A DNA stretch of 64,000 nucleotides from UBA2705 sp963977125 (lineage in GTDB: Bacteria; Pseudomonadota; Alphaproteobacteria; Micavibrionales; Micavibrionaceae): assembly GCA_963977125.1 (NCBI GenBank), contig CAXBNJ010000003.1, positions 1 through 64,000 of the forward strand. Reading direction: 5' to 3'. This document shows positions 17,697 through 27,261 of the stretch, piece by piece (the first letter of the stretch is position 1; every line of letters begins with the position of its first letter). Made by a program: the position numbers and the translations under genes. Below the pieces are notes generated by a model. The model ran no database searches. It was not told the DNA's origin and saw nothing but the letters and a program-made list of their open reading frames with translations.

Positions 17697-18553
17697 TGAA
17701 AAAGATTGAAAGCCATAGATGTTTCGGCGGCGTTTTACACATATGCGAGCATGAAAGCGCCGCGTTAAAATCAACGATGCGTTTTTCTGTCTTTCTACCG
17801 CCACAGGCACAAAGGCAAATCGTCCCCTTTGTCACCTTTTTATCAGGGCTGACCTGTAGCCATGATAATTTCACCACCAAGGCCGGTGCTTATGGCGCGG
17901 CAGCTAAAGCGGGATTAGCGATTATTGCGCCAGACACATCACCGCGCGGCAATGATGTGCCCGATGATGCAGATTCCTATGATTTTGGTAAAGGCGCAGG
18001 GTTTTATATTAATGCGACATGCGCGCCGTGGGATAGCCATTATCAAATGGAAACATATATCAGCGAAGAGCTGAATAAACTGGTCTGCGCTGAGTTTCCA
18101 TTAATGCATAATGCGCAAAGCGTGATGGGGCATTCTATGGGCGGGCATGGCGCGCTGAGCTTGTATTTCAAATATCCAGATCTTTATAAATCGGCCTCTG
18201 CCTTTTCGCCGATCGTTGCCCCAAGCTTAGTGCCGTGGGGGCAAAAAGCTTTTAGGGGGTATTTAGGTGATGACACTGAAATATGGGCAAAACATGATGC
18301 ATGCGCTTTGGTGCAGGCAGCGCAGAGCCCGAAAAATAACGCTGAGATTTTGATTGATCAGGGGCTTGATGATCCTTTCTTGGAAGAACAGCTCAAACCA
18401 CAGCTTTTTGAAACGGCATGTTTGAAGGTTCAGCAAAAGCTTAATCTGCGCCTGCATGCGGGCTATGATCATAGCTATTATTTTATTCAAAGCTTCATAA
18501 GCGATCACATAGATCACCATAGCCAAGTGTTAAAAACATGCTTGGAAGCGTAA
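17696..18553 (+). CDS. fghA: S-formylglutathione hydrolase
   Basis: 285 residues. Hydrolyses S-formylglutathione to formate and glutathione, completing formaldehyde detoxification. Esterase D family: LSGLTCSHDNF oxyanion region with the conserved Cys54, nucleophile Ser147 in GHSMGGHGAL, acid Asp in LIDQGLDDPFL, and His in GYDHSYYFI. ATG overlaps the frmA stop by one base. The end overlaps the next gene by 16 bases, so the operon continues. Confidence 0.96.
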   Translation: MKKIESHRCFGGVLHICEHESAALKSTMRFSVFLPPQAQRQIVPFVTFLSGLTCSHDNFTTKAGAYGAAAKAGLAIIAPDTSPRGNDVPDDADSYDFGKGAGFYINATCAPWDSHYQMETYISEELNKLVCAEFPLMHNAQSVMGHSMGGHGALSLYFKYPDLYKSASAFSPIVAPSLVPWGQKAFRGYLGDDTEIWAKHDACALVQAAQSPKNNAEILIDQGLDDPFLEEQLKPQLFETACLKVQQKLNLRLHAGYDHSYYFIQSFISDHIDHHSQVLKTCLEA

Positions 18554-18981
18554 AACTGCTGTTACCCGCCTTAATACCGTCTTGGCGCTTTTTTGAAACG
18601 GTGGAGGCCTCGCCGCGTATTGAATTTACTTTGCTGAAAGCGGAAGACGGTCGATCAGATGAATGGCAAGAATTTCGCCCAAGACCAGAATATCTATCAT
18701 TAAGCGCCATGCTCAAACGCCTGTTTTGGAATCCTCTCTGGAATGAATCACTGTTTTTAGTGAGCTGCGCTGAGCGCTTAATGGATCACCCGACAGAGCA
18801 TAGCCGCCAAGAAATACGCAGGCGCATCATAACCGACCTTAAAATGCGCAATGTTGATATCGCCGCGATGCCTTATTTTCAATTCAGATTAATATTTATT
18901 CGGCGTGAAGGTGAAGATTTAGAGAAATCCATAACTTACCTTTCGCCTGTTTATAAAATCTCAGAAGGCACCGAGCCGTGA
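18538..18981 (+). CDS. Hypothetical protein of the frmA-fghA operon
   Basis: 147 residues, no signal peptide or membrane helix; basic, with an FWNPLWNESLFLVSCAERL core. Not assigned to a named family. Its ATG lies inside the end of fghA (16-base overlap) and its stop overlaps the GTG of the next gene (GTGA), so it is translated between a formaldehyde enzyme and a multi-span membrane protein. Small proteins paired with HTTM-like membrane proteins occur in other bacteria, and this one is probably the soluble partner of the next gene. Function unknown. Confidence 0.8.
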   Translation: MLGSVKLLLPALIPSWRFFETVEASPRIEFTLLKAEDGRSDEWQEFRPRPEYLSLSAMLKRLFWNPLWNESLFLVSCAERLMDHPTEHSRQEIRRRIITDLKMRNVDIAAMPYFQFRLIFIRREGEDLEKSITYLSPVYKISEGTEP

Positions 18982-19673
18982 ATTTAGAACTCGCCATACG
19001 TTTAACCGAAATAATGCTCGGTCTCGCCTTGATACAGCAAAGCGTTGAGCATTTATCTGCGCCAAAAGATGAACAGGGCCTATTTCTACCGCGTATTGTG
19101 TTAAGCGCTTTATTGGTGGCGGGGCTTTGGGTACCGCTGGTCTGCCTTGGATTGGTGGCTCATGCGCTCTGTATTCTTAAACGCTTTCAAGGCCCTTATA
19201 ATGGGGGCAGTGACCGTATGAGCTTATTGATCTTATGCTGTTTGTCTCTTGTCAATTTTATGCCGAATGTGCAATGGCAGGAATATGTTTTCGGCTATTT
19301 AGCGCTGCAATTAATATGGTCTTATTTCAGTGCGGGCTGGGTTAAGATTATGAATCCTGAATGGCGCACGGGTCGTGCTTTGCAAGATGTGTTTTGTTTT
19401 TCCGCTTATCCAGTAAGTGAAAGACTGCGGGGCTTGGCAGATAAGCCGCGTTTATTATGCGCCGCCTCATGGGCGGTGATGGGGTTTGAACTGGCTTTTC
19501 CTTTGAGCTTATTGACGCTACCCACGCTGATTATCGGACTTGTGAGTGCAGCGGTTTTCCACCTCGCTAATGCATTTTTGTTTGGGCTTAATCGGTTTTT
19601 CTGGATTTGGCTTGCCGCTTACCCGTCAATTTTATGGCTTCAGCAGCGCATTTTTATAATTGACGGGTTATAG
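18978..19673 (+). CDS. HTTM-like multi-span membrane protein
   Basis: 231 residues; GTG start overlapping the previous stop. Five to six hydrophobic segments, with short basic loops. The segment LIWSYFSAGWVKIMNPEWRTGRAL, noted here by YFSAGWVKI and WRTG, is typical of HTTM (horizontally transferred transmembrane) proteins related to vitamin K-dependent gamma-carboxylase, though shorter. Actual activity of bacterial HTTM proteins is mostly unknown. As the last gene of the formaldehyde operon it may act with the 147-residue partner at the membrane. The operon ends here; no strong terminator follows before the convergent DUF389 gene. Confidence 0.75.
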   Translation: MNLELAIRLTEIMLGLALIQQSVEHLSAPKDEQGLFLPRIVLSALLVAGLWVPLVCLGLVAHALCILKRFQGPYNGGSDRMSLLILCCLSLVNFMPNVQWQEYVFGYLALQLIWSYFSAGWVKIMNPEWRTGRALQDVFCFSAYPVSERLRGLADKPRLLCAASWAVMGFELAFPLSLLTLPTLIIGLVSAAVFHLANAFLFGLNRFFWIWLAAYPSILWLQQRIFIIDGL

Positions 19674-19687
19674 CTGCGTGCCACGCA

Positions 19688-20728
19688 TTAAAAGCTATTG
19701 GTTATTATATCAGCTCTGCTGTGCCACATATAAATAAGGGCGCAGAGCAAGAGCAGTAACACCCCCCATATCCCCAGACTGAGCTTTAAGGATTGCAGCG
19801 TTTTTTTGCGCTGATACCATGTGCGGGGGCTAATGCCTTTCAGGGTAAAGACGATTTTGGCGCTTAAATTGACGCAGATTATATTCACAGCCAGCAATAA
19901 GGCCGCGCCGTAACTCTCGCCCATTAATCCTGAGCCTAAAGAAATACCCAAGACGACAGCAGGCGGCATCATCGCCACGGCGACCATAACGCCAACCATT
20001 GCGCTTGAAACGCCGCTGGTTAATGACAAAACGCCCGCAACGCCAGCGGCTAAAGCCAAGGCAATCGCATCAAAACCAACATCGGTACGGCTTATAAACT
20101 CTGCGCTATCTATATAATAATCGGTTGGTATAACAAAGCCAATCAAGGCAGCAAGGCATAAGGTTAAGCCTACACCGAAGCCATTGGCTTTTAAAGACTT
20201 CACAATCATATCTTTATCACCAAGCGTCACGCCAAAGCTCAAAGCCAGATTGGGGCCAAGCAGCGGCGCTAAAACCATAGCGCCAATGACAATCGTCACA
20301 TTATCAGTGATTACGCCTATGGCCGCAACCAGCGTAGAGAGCACAACAAGCGCTATAAAATCAGAATTTATGGTCGCGCTCGCAACGATTTTATCATAAA
20401 GCGCTTCGCGTGTGCTGCCGCCGCTGACTTTCTTACTGGCATTTTTATCTTTCTCGTTTTCTTCTTCGGCAGGCTCTTCTGGCCTTGGTATAACCGTTTC
20501 AACAGGCAAAATAACAATACGCCAGTCTTTATCGCCGTTAAATCCTTGTTGAATTTTATCTGTTAAGCCTTGGATTTTGTCAGAAGACATCAATATGTTG
20601 AAGTTTTTTTGGCCTTTTTCTCCGGACCCTGCGCTCCAAAAATCGATAGCATTAACATCTTCGGCGAGTTTTTTTATATACTCATTATGCTCAGAAGAGG
20701 CGATTATTTTAATGATGCGTAATGTCAT
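19688..20728 (-). CDS. DUF389 / TIGR00341 family membrane protein
   Basis: 346 residues. N-terminal soluble domain (about 1-110) with an acidic/lysine linker (PAEEENEKDKNASKK), then a membrane domain from about 125 with 6-7 spans. The signature stretch with DNVTIVIGAMVLAPLLGPN followed by LSFGVTLGD marks this family, also called hydrophobic domain proteins. Its role is unknown; transport or ion-related functions have been suggested only from the fold. It is convergent with the HTTM gene and stands as a single gene. Confidence 0.9.
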   Translation of the reverse strand: MTLRIIKIIASSEHNEYIKKLAEDVNAIDFWSAGSGEKGQKNFNILMSSDKIQGLTDKIQQGFNGDKDWRIVILPVETVIPRPEEPAEEENEKDKNASKKVSGGSTREALYDKIVASATINSDFIALVVLSTLVAAIGVITDNVTIVIGAMVLAPLLGPNLALSFGVTLGDKDMIVKSLKANGFGVGLTLCLAALIGFVIPTDYYIDSAEFISRTDVGFDAIALALAAGVAGVLSLTSGVSSAMVGVMVAVAMMPPAVVLGISLGSGLMGESYGAALLLAVNIICVNLSAKIVFTLKGISPRTWYQRKKTLQSLKLSLGIWGVLLLLLCALIYMWHSRADIITNSF

Positions 20729-21008
20729 GAGGGGCTCTTTATGGGTATATTTATTAGAACAGACTTGATGTATATTACGTGCAATGCACTATAAAAGCTA
20801 TGCTAGAGAAGCATTTATTAAACAATAAATCGTTTAAAAGCAATCAAAGGCCGTGACTTTCTGTGCGGCTCATTATCGGCCTTAGTCATTGAATATAAAT
20901 GTTGAAAGAATTTATTAAGAGTTATCTAATACAATTATTGATCGAGTTTAGTTGTTTGATTCGTATTTATTACATTTTGTAAGTTTTATTCAAAAAGGAC
21001 ACGCATAC

Positions 21009-22184
21009 ATGAAGTCATTACCTTCCGCTAAAAAAGCCCTAGTTTTAACGGCCCTGACATGCGCAAGTTTGTTCTGTGCACCGGCCCTAAAAGCTGAAAC
21101 TGGCGTTACGCCGACAGAAGTTTTATTTGGTCAAACCGCAGCTTTTGAAGGCCCAGCATCAGCGCTTGGCCTTGGTATGAAAGAAGGACTGCTTGCCGCC
21201 TTTAAAGAAGTAAATGATGCAGGCGGCATTAATGGGCGCATGTTAAATATTAAACATTTAAATGACGGCTATGAGCCAGAAAAAGCCATTGCCAACACTA
21301 ATGCGCTTATTAACGACGATAAAGTTTTTGCTCTTGTCGGCGCGGTGGGGACACCAACATCGAAAGTCATTCAACCCATAACCTCAGAAGCAAAAGTCCC
21401 GCTCGTTGGTCCTTTCACGGGTGCGGGCTTCTTACGCGCGCCTTATAAGCGTTATGTTGTTAATGTTCGCGGCACTTATGGCCAAGAAGCAGAAACATGG
21501 ATCAAACATTTAACAGAAGATCTGGGCGCGAAACGCATCGCTATTTTATACCAAGATGATTCCTTTGGGCGCGCGGGACTATCGGGCGTTCAAGCGGCGC
21601 TTGATAAACGTGGTATGACCTTAGCGGGTGAAGGCACTTATGCTCGTAATACAACCGCTGTAAAAGGTGCTGTGCTCTCGATTAAGAAATCTAACCCAGA
21701 TGCCATTGTAACGGTTGGCGCTTATAAGCCGATTGCTGAATTTATCCGCACGGCGCATAAAGTGGGTTTAAATGTTCCCATTTTGAACATCTCGTTCACA
21801 GGCAGTAAAGCTTTGGCTAAAGACCTTGGCGCAGAAGGTGAAAACGTCATCATTACGCAAGTTGTGCCTTTCCCTTTTGATACGTCATTACCTTTGGTCG
21901 CTTCGTACCAAAACGCACTAAAAGCTTATGATGCAAATTCAGAGCCTGGATTCGTTTCCCTTGAAGGCTATATGGTCGGGAAACTTACGGCTGAAGCGCT
22001 TAAAAACGTTACGGGCGATTTAACGCGGGAAAGCTTTCTTGATGCTTTTGCAAGCGTTGGCGCTTTTGACTTAGGCGGCGTGACGCTTACTTATGGGGCT
22101 GATGATAACCAAGGCATGGATGATGTGTTCTTAACATCAATCCAAGCGGATGGTAGCTTCAAAGCGTTAAAAGCTTTGGAGTAG
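21009..22184 (+). CDS. Periplasmic branched-chain amino acid-type substrate-binding protein
   Basis: 391 residues from the ATG at 21009, with AAGGA nine bases before; an upstream in-frame TTG-type start lacks such a site. Signal peptide about 1-29 ending PALKA-ETG. The mature part follows the LivJ/Leu-Ile-Val-binding fold (type I periplasmic binding protein): FGQTAAFEGPASALGLGMKEG at the start is the ligand-entry strand, noted here by FGQTAAFEGP; ALVGAVGTPTSKVIQPI and ILYQDDSFGRAGL follow. No permease or ATPase genes of a Liv transporter are nearby. The next gene encodes a chemoreceptor, so the protein may present a ligand to it. Ligand not predictable. Confidence 0.9.
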   Translation: MKSLPSAKKALVLTALTCASLFCAPALKAETGVTPTEVLFGQTAAFEGPASALGLGMKEGLLAAFKEVNDAGGINGRMLNIKHLNDGYEPEKAIANTNALINDDKVFALVGAVGTPTSKVIQPITSEAKVPLVGPFTGAGFLRAPYKRYVVNVRGTYGQEAETWIKHLTEDLGAKRIAILYQDDSFGRAGLSGVQAALDKRGMTLAGEGTYARNTTAVKGAVLSIKKSNPDAIVTVGAYKPIAEFIRTAHKVGLNVPILNISFTGSKALAKDLGAEGENVIITQVVPFPFDTSLPLVASYQNALKAYDANSEPGFVSLEGYMVGKLTAEALKNVTGDLTRESFLDAFASVGAFDLGGVTLTYGADDNQGMDDVFLTSIQADGSFKALKALE

Positions 22185-22219
22185 ACAGCATATAAGCTAA
22201 TCTAATCTCAATAAATAGA

Positions 22220-22253
22220 GTTGTAAGGGTGTGTAAATGCAGACCCTTACAAC
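22220..22253 (+). terminator. Perfect 11-bp hairpin between binding protein and chemoreceptor genes
   Basis: GTTGTAAGGGT (22220-22230) pairs perfectly with ACCCTTACAAC (22243-22253) around a 12-base loop. The following bases (GTTTATCTCATTT) are only partly T-rich, so it may be a weak terminator or an mRNA-stabilising stem that lets the binding protein be made in excess over the receptor. Confidence 0.6.
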
Positions 22254-22292
22254 GTTTATCTCATTTAAAATATATAAAGGCGCGGTATCGAA

Positions 22293-24422
22293 ATGTCTCT
22301 GCATAAAAAATTTAGTCTTAATTTTGGCATTGGTCACAAAATATATTTTGTGTTGTTATCAATTGTGGCTATTGCCCTTATTATGGCCACATCGACGCTC
22401 ACAATGATTTCGAATATATCGCAAAATACAAGTAGTTTGGTGGAGCGTAATGTACCCCAAATCTTGCAAGGTACAGAACTTAGTGTCGTTAGCGGCGAAC
22501 TTGACGCGCAGATACGTTCATTAATTAAGGCGCAAACTGAGAGCTCTGTAAAAAAATTTCAAAAACAAGCCTCTATAACGTTAGAGAAGATTACAGAAAT
22601 TGTTGATAATATGGGATTCGCCCCTAAGCAATACGACATTATTTCAAATGAAATAAAGACCATTGCGGGCATGATCCCGACGCTGTCGAAGAACACAACA
22701 AAACGTATAGGCACATTGAAAAAGATTGATAAAGAGCTGCGCACTATAAAAGAGCTGCATGCCAATATTATCAAAGAAGCAACGCCCCTATATGATGATT
22801 CGGAATTTAATTTAATAATGTCTTTGTCAGATTTAAAAGATGTTGTTGACCTTGAAACGGCCAATTTACCAGCATTAAGCGCTCAGCTTGAAAATGATAT
22901 TGCGATCTTGTCAAATAGCTTAAAATATATAGCCGAAATCAATTTACTTTTTGGTTACTATAACGCCGCTGAGAAAATTACAGAGCTTACTAGTTTTGTG
23001 GTTTTAGAAGATGTCTATGCCGCGAGCGCCAATAAAATAGAGGGCTATATTAAAGATATAGACTCGCCCTCACTGGCCACGCAAACAAGCGATCTTTTAA
23101 ATCATGGCCGCGGTAAAGAAAATCTCTTTATGTCTCGAAAAACCTATATCAACGACCTCAGTGCAGCGACAACGATGACGACGAAGCTCAACAGTATTGT
23201 TATGGAACTGCAAGATAACGTTGGCGCGGAGCTCTCGGCAATCCAAGAGGGCGCGGAATATAATGGACGTGATGCGATTAATTACGCGCAAAAAATTAAG
23301 AACGTTACTGTAATCATGACGATTGCTATGGTCGTTTTGGCATTGGCTTTAAGTCTCTTTTATGTGCGTCCCTTTATTGTCGGTCGAATTAGAGCTGTTT
23401 ATGAATTTGCCAGTGAGATTGCCGCAGGCAATTTAGAGAGTGAAATCAAAAAAACAGGCCAAGATGAGTTAGCCAAAATGGCCGATGCGCTTATTTTGTT
23501 TAGAGATAATGCCGTTGCGCGCATTAGATTAGAAGAAGAACAAAAACAAGGCGAGGCCGCCCAAGCTGATCAGCGCAAACAGGCAACTTTGAAAATGGCT
23601 GATCAATTTGAAGCAACGGTCGGCGATATTGTTGAACATGTTGCGCACGCCGCCCAAGACATGCAAAATATGGTCGCACAACTCGCGGAGGTCATACAAG
23701 GTATGTCTGTTAAAAGTCATTCCGTCTCTAAAGCCGCCGGTGATGCTTCGGTGAATGTTGATAGCGTTGCCAGCGCGACAGAAGAAATGAGCGTCTCTAT
23801 TCAGCAAATCTCTAACGATATTCTGGATACAGCCAAGGCTGCACAATCTTCGGCGGCCACAGCGCAATCTTCACAAGAAAAACTTGATCAGTTGCAAAGC
23901 GCCGTTCAAGAAATCGATACGTTTATTCAATCGATTAACGAAGTGGCCGAACAAACAAACTTATTGGCCTTAAACGCGACAATTGAAGCCGCGCGCGCGG
24001 GGGATGCAGGTAAGGGCTTTGCGGTCGTTGCGGGCGAAGTAAAATCACTCGCCTCACAAACGCATGATATGACGGATGAGATTGCCGCTAAAGTTAGTCA
24101 TATAAAAAATAGTGCCGCTGAGGCGATTACAGCCATGAAGAATATTCACGCACAAATTATCTCTGTTGATGATAAAACAAACAGAGTTGCTAGCGCCGTG
24201 GAAGAGCAAAATATTGCGACGGTTGAGATTTCTAAAAATACGCAACAGGCTGCGACAGGCACAGGCATCGTATCGGAGAATATTCAAGAAATTCAACAAT
24301 CGGCAAGTGACACCACGCATGCTACAGAACAATTAAGCCAAGCGGCTAATGATTTGTCAGGTCAGTCACAAAACCTCAAGACAGCATTAGCGACCTTCTT
24401 AGCGGAAATAAGACAAGGCTAA
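22293..24422 (+). CDS. Methyl-accepting chemotaxis protein
   Basis: 709 residues. TM1 at about 14-38, a large helical periplasmic domain (about 40-335), TM2 at about 338-358, HAMP (about 360-412), then the cytoplasmic signalling coiled coil. The hairpin tip with EQTNLLALNATIEAARAG at about 553 is the CheA/CheW contact, followed by GKGFAVVAGEVKSLA. No C-terminal pentapeptide for CheR docking is visible (ends FLAEIRQG). The periplasmic domain resembles a long four-helix or helical-bimodular sensor. Placement directly after an orphan binding protein gene suggests indirect ligand sensing. No other che genes are in the window. Confidence 0.95.
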   Translation: MSLHKKFSLNFGIGHKIYFVLLSIVAIALIMATSTLTMISNISQNTSSLVERNVPQILQGTELSVVSGELDAQIRSLIKAQTESSVKKFQKQASITLEKITEIVDNMGFAPKQYDIISNEIKTIAGMIPTLSKNTTKRIGTLKKIDKELRTIKELHANIIKEATPLYDDSEFNLIMSLSDLKDVVDLETANLPALSAQLENDIAILSNSLKYIAEINLLFGYYNAAEKITELTSFVVLEDVYAASANKIEGYIKDIDSPSLATQTSDLLNHGRGKENLFMSRKTYINDLSAATTMTTKLNSIVMELQDNVGAELSAIQEGAEYNGRDAINYAQKIKNVTVIMTIAMVVLALALSLFYVRPFIVGRIRAVYEFASEIAAGNLESEIKKTGQDELAKMADALILFRDNAVARIRLEEEQKQGEAAQADQRKQATLKMADQFEATVGDIVEHVAHAAQDMQNMVAQLAEVIQGMSVKSHSVSKAAGDASVNVDSVASATEEMSVSIQQISNDILDTAKAAQSSAATAQSSQEKLDQLQSAVQEIDTFIQSINEVAEQTNLLALNATIEAARAGDAGKGFAVVAGEVKSLASQTHDMTDEIAAKVSHIKNSAAEAITAMKNIHAQIISVDDKTNRVASAVEEQNIATVEISKNTQQAATGTGIVSENIQEIQQSASDTTHATEQLSQAANDLSGQSQNLKTALATFLAEIRQG

Positions 24423-24438
24423 ATTCATTGGGCTGTAT

Positions 24439-25200
24439 TTAGTTCTTTAGACGATAACCGGTTTTGAAAATCCAAGCGATTACGCCTAAACATAAGGTCA
24501 GAAAAACCACGATCATCGAGATACTGGTTATCAGGCTCACGTCAGAGCTCTCAAAGAAGCTCCAGCGGAAACCGCTGATTAAATAGACAACGGGATTGAG
24601 CAAAGACACTTTTTGCCAAAACTCAGGCAACATATTTATTGAATAAAAGCTGCCCCCTAAAAAAGTGAGTGGCGTTATGATCAGTAAAGGGATGAGCTGT
24701 AATTTTTCAAAGCCATCTGCCCATATCCCAATAATAAAGCCCAGTAAACTAAAGGTGACGCAAGTCATCACTAAAAAGAACATCATCCAAAATGGGTGTG
24801 CAATGTCGAGGTTGACAAAGAATCCCGCTGTCAGCAGCACAATAACGCCAATGGCGAATGATTTACTCGCCGCCGCGCCGACATAACCAATGGCGATTTC
24901 AGCAAAGGATAAGGGCGCAGATAATATTTCATAGATTGTGCCGGAAAAGCGCGGGAAATAAATGCCGAAAGACGCATTTGCGATGCTTTGACCCAATATG
25001 GTCAGCATGATTAAGCCCGGTACAATAAAGGATCCGTAGTCAACGCCATCAATATCCGCCATGCGTGAACCGATAGCTGAGCCAAAGACGATAAAATAGA
25101 GAATAGTTGAAATAACAGGCGAGGCAATGCTTTGGCCAATCGTGCGAAAACTGCGCGCCATTTCAAATTTATATATAGCCCATATGCCGCGATAATTCAT
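24439..25200 (-). CDS. ABC-2 type transporter permease
   Basis: 253 residues with six membrane segments; typical ABC-2 exporter permease of the DrrB/NodJ kind, including the end segment with LNPVVYLISGFRW. It forms an exporter with the ATPase encoded upstream; the genes overlap by four bases (ATGA). The substrate (lipid, polysaccharide or drug) cannot be told. The start MNYRGIWAIYKFEMARSFRT matches a common family start in which a polar N-terminal helix precedes TM1. Confidence 0.92.
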   Translation of the reverse strand: MNYRGIWAIYKFEMARSFRTIGQSIASPVISTILYFIVFGSAIGSRMADIDGVDYGSFIVPGLIMLTILGQSIANASFGIYFPRFSGTIYEILSAPLSFAEIAIGYVGAAASKSFAIGVIVLLTAGFFVNLDIAHPFWMMFFLVMTCVTFSLLGFIIGIWADGFEKLQLIPLLIITPLTFLGGSFYSINMLPEFWQKVSLLNPVVYLISGFRWSFFESSDVSLITSISMIVVFLTLCLGVIAWIFKTGYRLKN

Positions 25201-26120
25201 GATTCACCTATTAATTTAACAAATATTTCTTCCAACGAGCTTTGACGCGTATCAACATCTGTGCATCTTATTGATTCAGCCTTTAGCCCTTCCATTAAGT
25301 CGACAACACCGTTTTTTGCACGGGTTGGGTCATAAGTTAAAACAAGCTCTGCCCCATTATTGGCGAGCTGCAAGTCAAACGCCGATAGCGCCTCAGGTAT
25401 GGCAGCAAGGGGGCTATCTAAATACACAACCAGTTCTTTCTTACCCAAGGTCTTCATCAGGATATTTTTATCTTCGGTAACAATGAGTTTGCCCTTGTTA
25501 ATCACCCCAATACGATCAGCCATTTCTTCGGCTTCTTCTATATAATGGGTGGTGAGAATGACGGTGACGCCCGTATCTCTTAATTGGCGAACTTGTTCCC
25601 ACATAGATTTTCGCAATTCAACATCAACCCCTGCGCTGGGTTCATCTAAAAACAAAACTCTGGGCTCGTGTGATAAGGCCTTGGCAATTAATACGCGGCG
25701 TTTCATACCGCCGGACAAAGCCCGTATTTGTGAATCTTTTTTGTCCCATAAGGATAAATCTTTTAATAGCTTTTCAATATAAGCAGGATTAGGGGATTTG
25801 CCAAAAAGGCCGCGGCTGAAACTCACTGTATTCCAAACGGTTTCAAACGCATCTGTGGTCAGCTCTTGCGGGACAAGGCCAATATAAGCGCGGGCTTGGC
25901 GGTAATTACGAACTGTATCATGGCCAAAAATTTCAACGCTGCCTAAATTGGTTTTAACAATGCCGCATATCGCACTAATTAATGTGGTTTTCCCTGCGCC
26001 ATTGGGGCCCAATAAGGCGAATATCTCACCGGCTTTTACATCTAGATTGATCTTATCTAAGGCTTTAAAGCCGTTCGCATATGTTTTTTCTAAGTCTCGT
26101 ATAGAAATAGCCACCGTCAT
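25197..26120 (-). CDS. ABC transporter ATP-binding protein
   Basis: 307 residues from the ATG at 26120; an ATG 15 bases further upstream is possible. Walker A GPNGAGKTT, signature LSGGMKRRV, Walker B VLFLDEPSAGVD, and the H-loop TTHYIEEAE are all intact. The last 80 residues form the extra domain of DrrA-type exporter ATPases, ending with SLEEIFVKLIGES. Works with the overlapping ABC-2 permease as an exporter. No nearby biosynthetic gene reveals the substrate. Confidence 0.95.
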   Translation of the reverse strand: MTVAISIRDLEKTYANGFKALDKINLDVKAGEIFALLGPNGAGKTTLISAICGIVKTNLGSVEIFGHDTVRNYRQARAYIGLVPQELTTDAFETVWNTVSFSRGLFGKSPNPAYIEKLLKDLSLWDKKDSQIRALSGGMKRRVLIAKALSHEPRVLFLDEPSAGVDVELRKSMWEQVRQLRDTGVTVILTTHYIEEAEEMADRIGVINKGKLIVTEDKNILMKTLGKKELVVYLDSPLAAIPEALSAFDLQLANNGAELVLTYDPTRAKNGVVDLMEGLKAESIRCTDVDTRQSSLEEIFVKLIGES

Positions 26121-26347
26121 AATATGAATCCACATGGTCTTGAGTTAAAGGCGGGGAATATTATTCCCAATGAAAATTAAGTAACAGATGTTGCGTAAAA
26201 ATCATAGCGCTTGTTTATTTATCGTTTATCATAAATAGGGTGCGATGTCCGCGTGACAAGAGGCGCGAAACACTATTTAATAAACGCATTATATTTAATA
26301 CTTATAACATGCCCATGAATAAGGGCTTACTTTAATGGATGTACTTA

Positions 26348-27202
26348 ATGCCTAAATTATACCAAACCAACACTCTAACCGTTATTGAAATTAGCCCTGA
26401 CATTGTCTGTGTTGATGGCGGGCAATATGGACCGCTGCCTTTATGGCGCGCGCCAGAAAATGTGGGGCTCGGTGATAAAGTTGAAGCGTTTGTGTATAGT
26501 GATGTTTCTGACAAAATTGTCGCCACCATGGCAAAATCCTATGTGCAGGCGGGGGAATGTTCGTTTTTGCAAGTCGTTTCAACGGGCAGCGGCGGCACAT
26601 TTTTAGATTGCGGCTTGCCTAAAGATTTGCTTTTACCTCTATCAGAACAAGTGGGCAATTTGCGTGAAGGGGAATTCTACCCTGTCTATGTCTATCAAGA
26701 TGAAGAAGGTCGCCCGATTGCCAGTATGAAACTACATCGCCATTTAAATGAATTGCAGGGTGATCTTGTTAAAGGGCAGCAAGTTGATTTGATGATTGTC
26801 AGTGAAACAGATTTAGGTTTTAAAGCGGTCATCAATAATAAACATCTGGGTTTGGTCTTTCATAGCGAGCTTTCCCAACCTTTGGAACTTGGCGAGAAAC
26901 GTAAAGGCTGGATTAAAGAGTTCCGCCAAGATGGCAAGGTTAATTTGAATATTAACGCGCTGGATGATGACAGCCGCGACGAGCTTGAATTGCGTATTCT
27001 TAGACGCTTAGAGCGCGCCGAAGGTAAGCTGTTTATCTCAGATAAAAGCACGCCAGAGGCTATTTATGATGTGTTTTCCGTGAGTAAGGGGAACTTCAAA
27101 CGTGCATTGGGCAATCTTTATCGTCAGCGCCTGATTCACATCACAGCTGAATATATTGAATTGGCTGATTTGGATGCGCCTGCGGAAGTTGAAACGGAAT
27201 AG
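26348..27202 (+). CDS. cvfB: CvfB-type S1 RNA-binding protein
   Basis: 284 residues from the ATG at 26348 (an in-frame ATG lies three codons earlier). Order: N-terminal S1-like domains (LLLPLSEQVGNLREGEFYPVYVYQDEEGRPIAS region, noted by LREGEFYPVYVY), a third S1 domain (GLVFHSELSQPLELGEKRKGWIKEFRQDGKVNL region, noted by HSELSQPL and RQDGKVNL), then a C-terminal winged helix (YDVFSVSKGNFKRALGNLYRQ). This matches CvfB/YitL, an RNA-binding regulator of virulence in Gram-positives with unclear role in proteobacteria. Cytoplasmic, single gene. Confidence 0.9.
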   Translation: MPKLYQTNTLTVIEISPDIVCVDGGQYGPLPLWRAPENVGLGDKVEAFVYSDVSDKIVATMAKSYVQAGECSFLQVVSTGSGGTFLDCGLPKDLLLPLSEQVGNLREGEFYPVYVYQDEEGRPIASMKLHRHLNELQGDLVKGQQVDLMIVSETDLGFKAVINNKHLGLVFHSELSQPLELGEKRKGWIKEFRQDGKVNLNINALDDDSRDELELRILRRLERAEGKLFISDKSTPEAIYDVFSVSKGNFKRALGNLYRQRLIHITAEYIELADLDAPAEVETE

Positions 27203-27261
27203 GGGCATCTCAGCCATCATAACGACGTTATTGCGTTATGGCTGTTCTATTGGCTTCGCTC

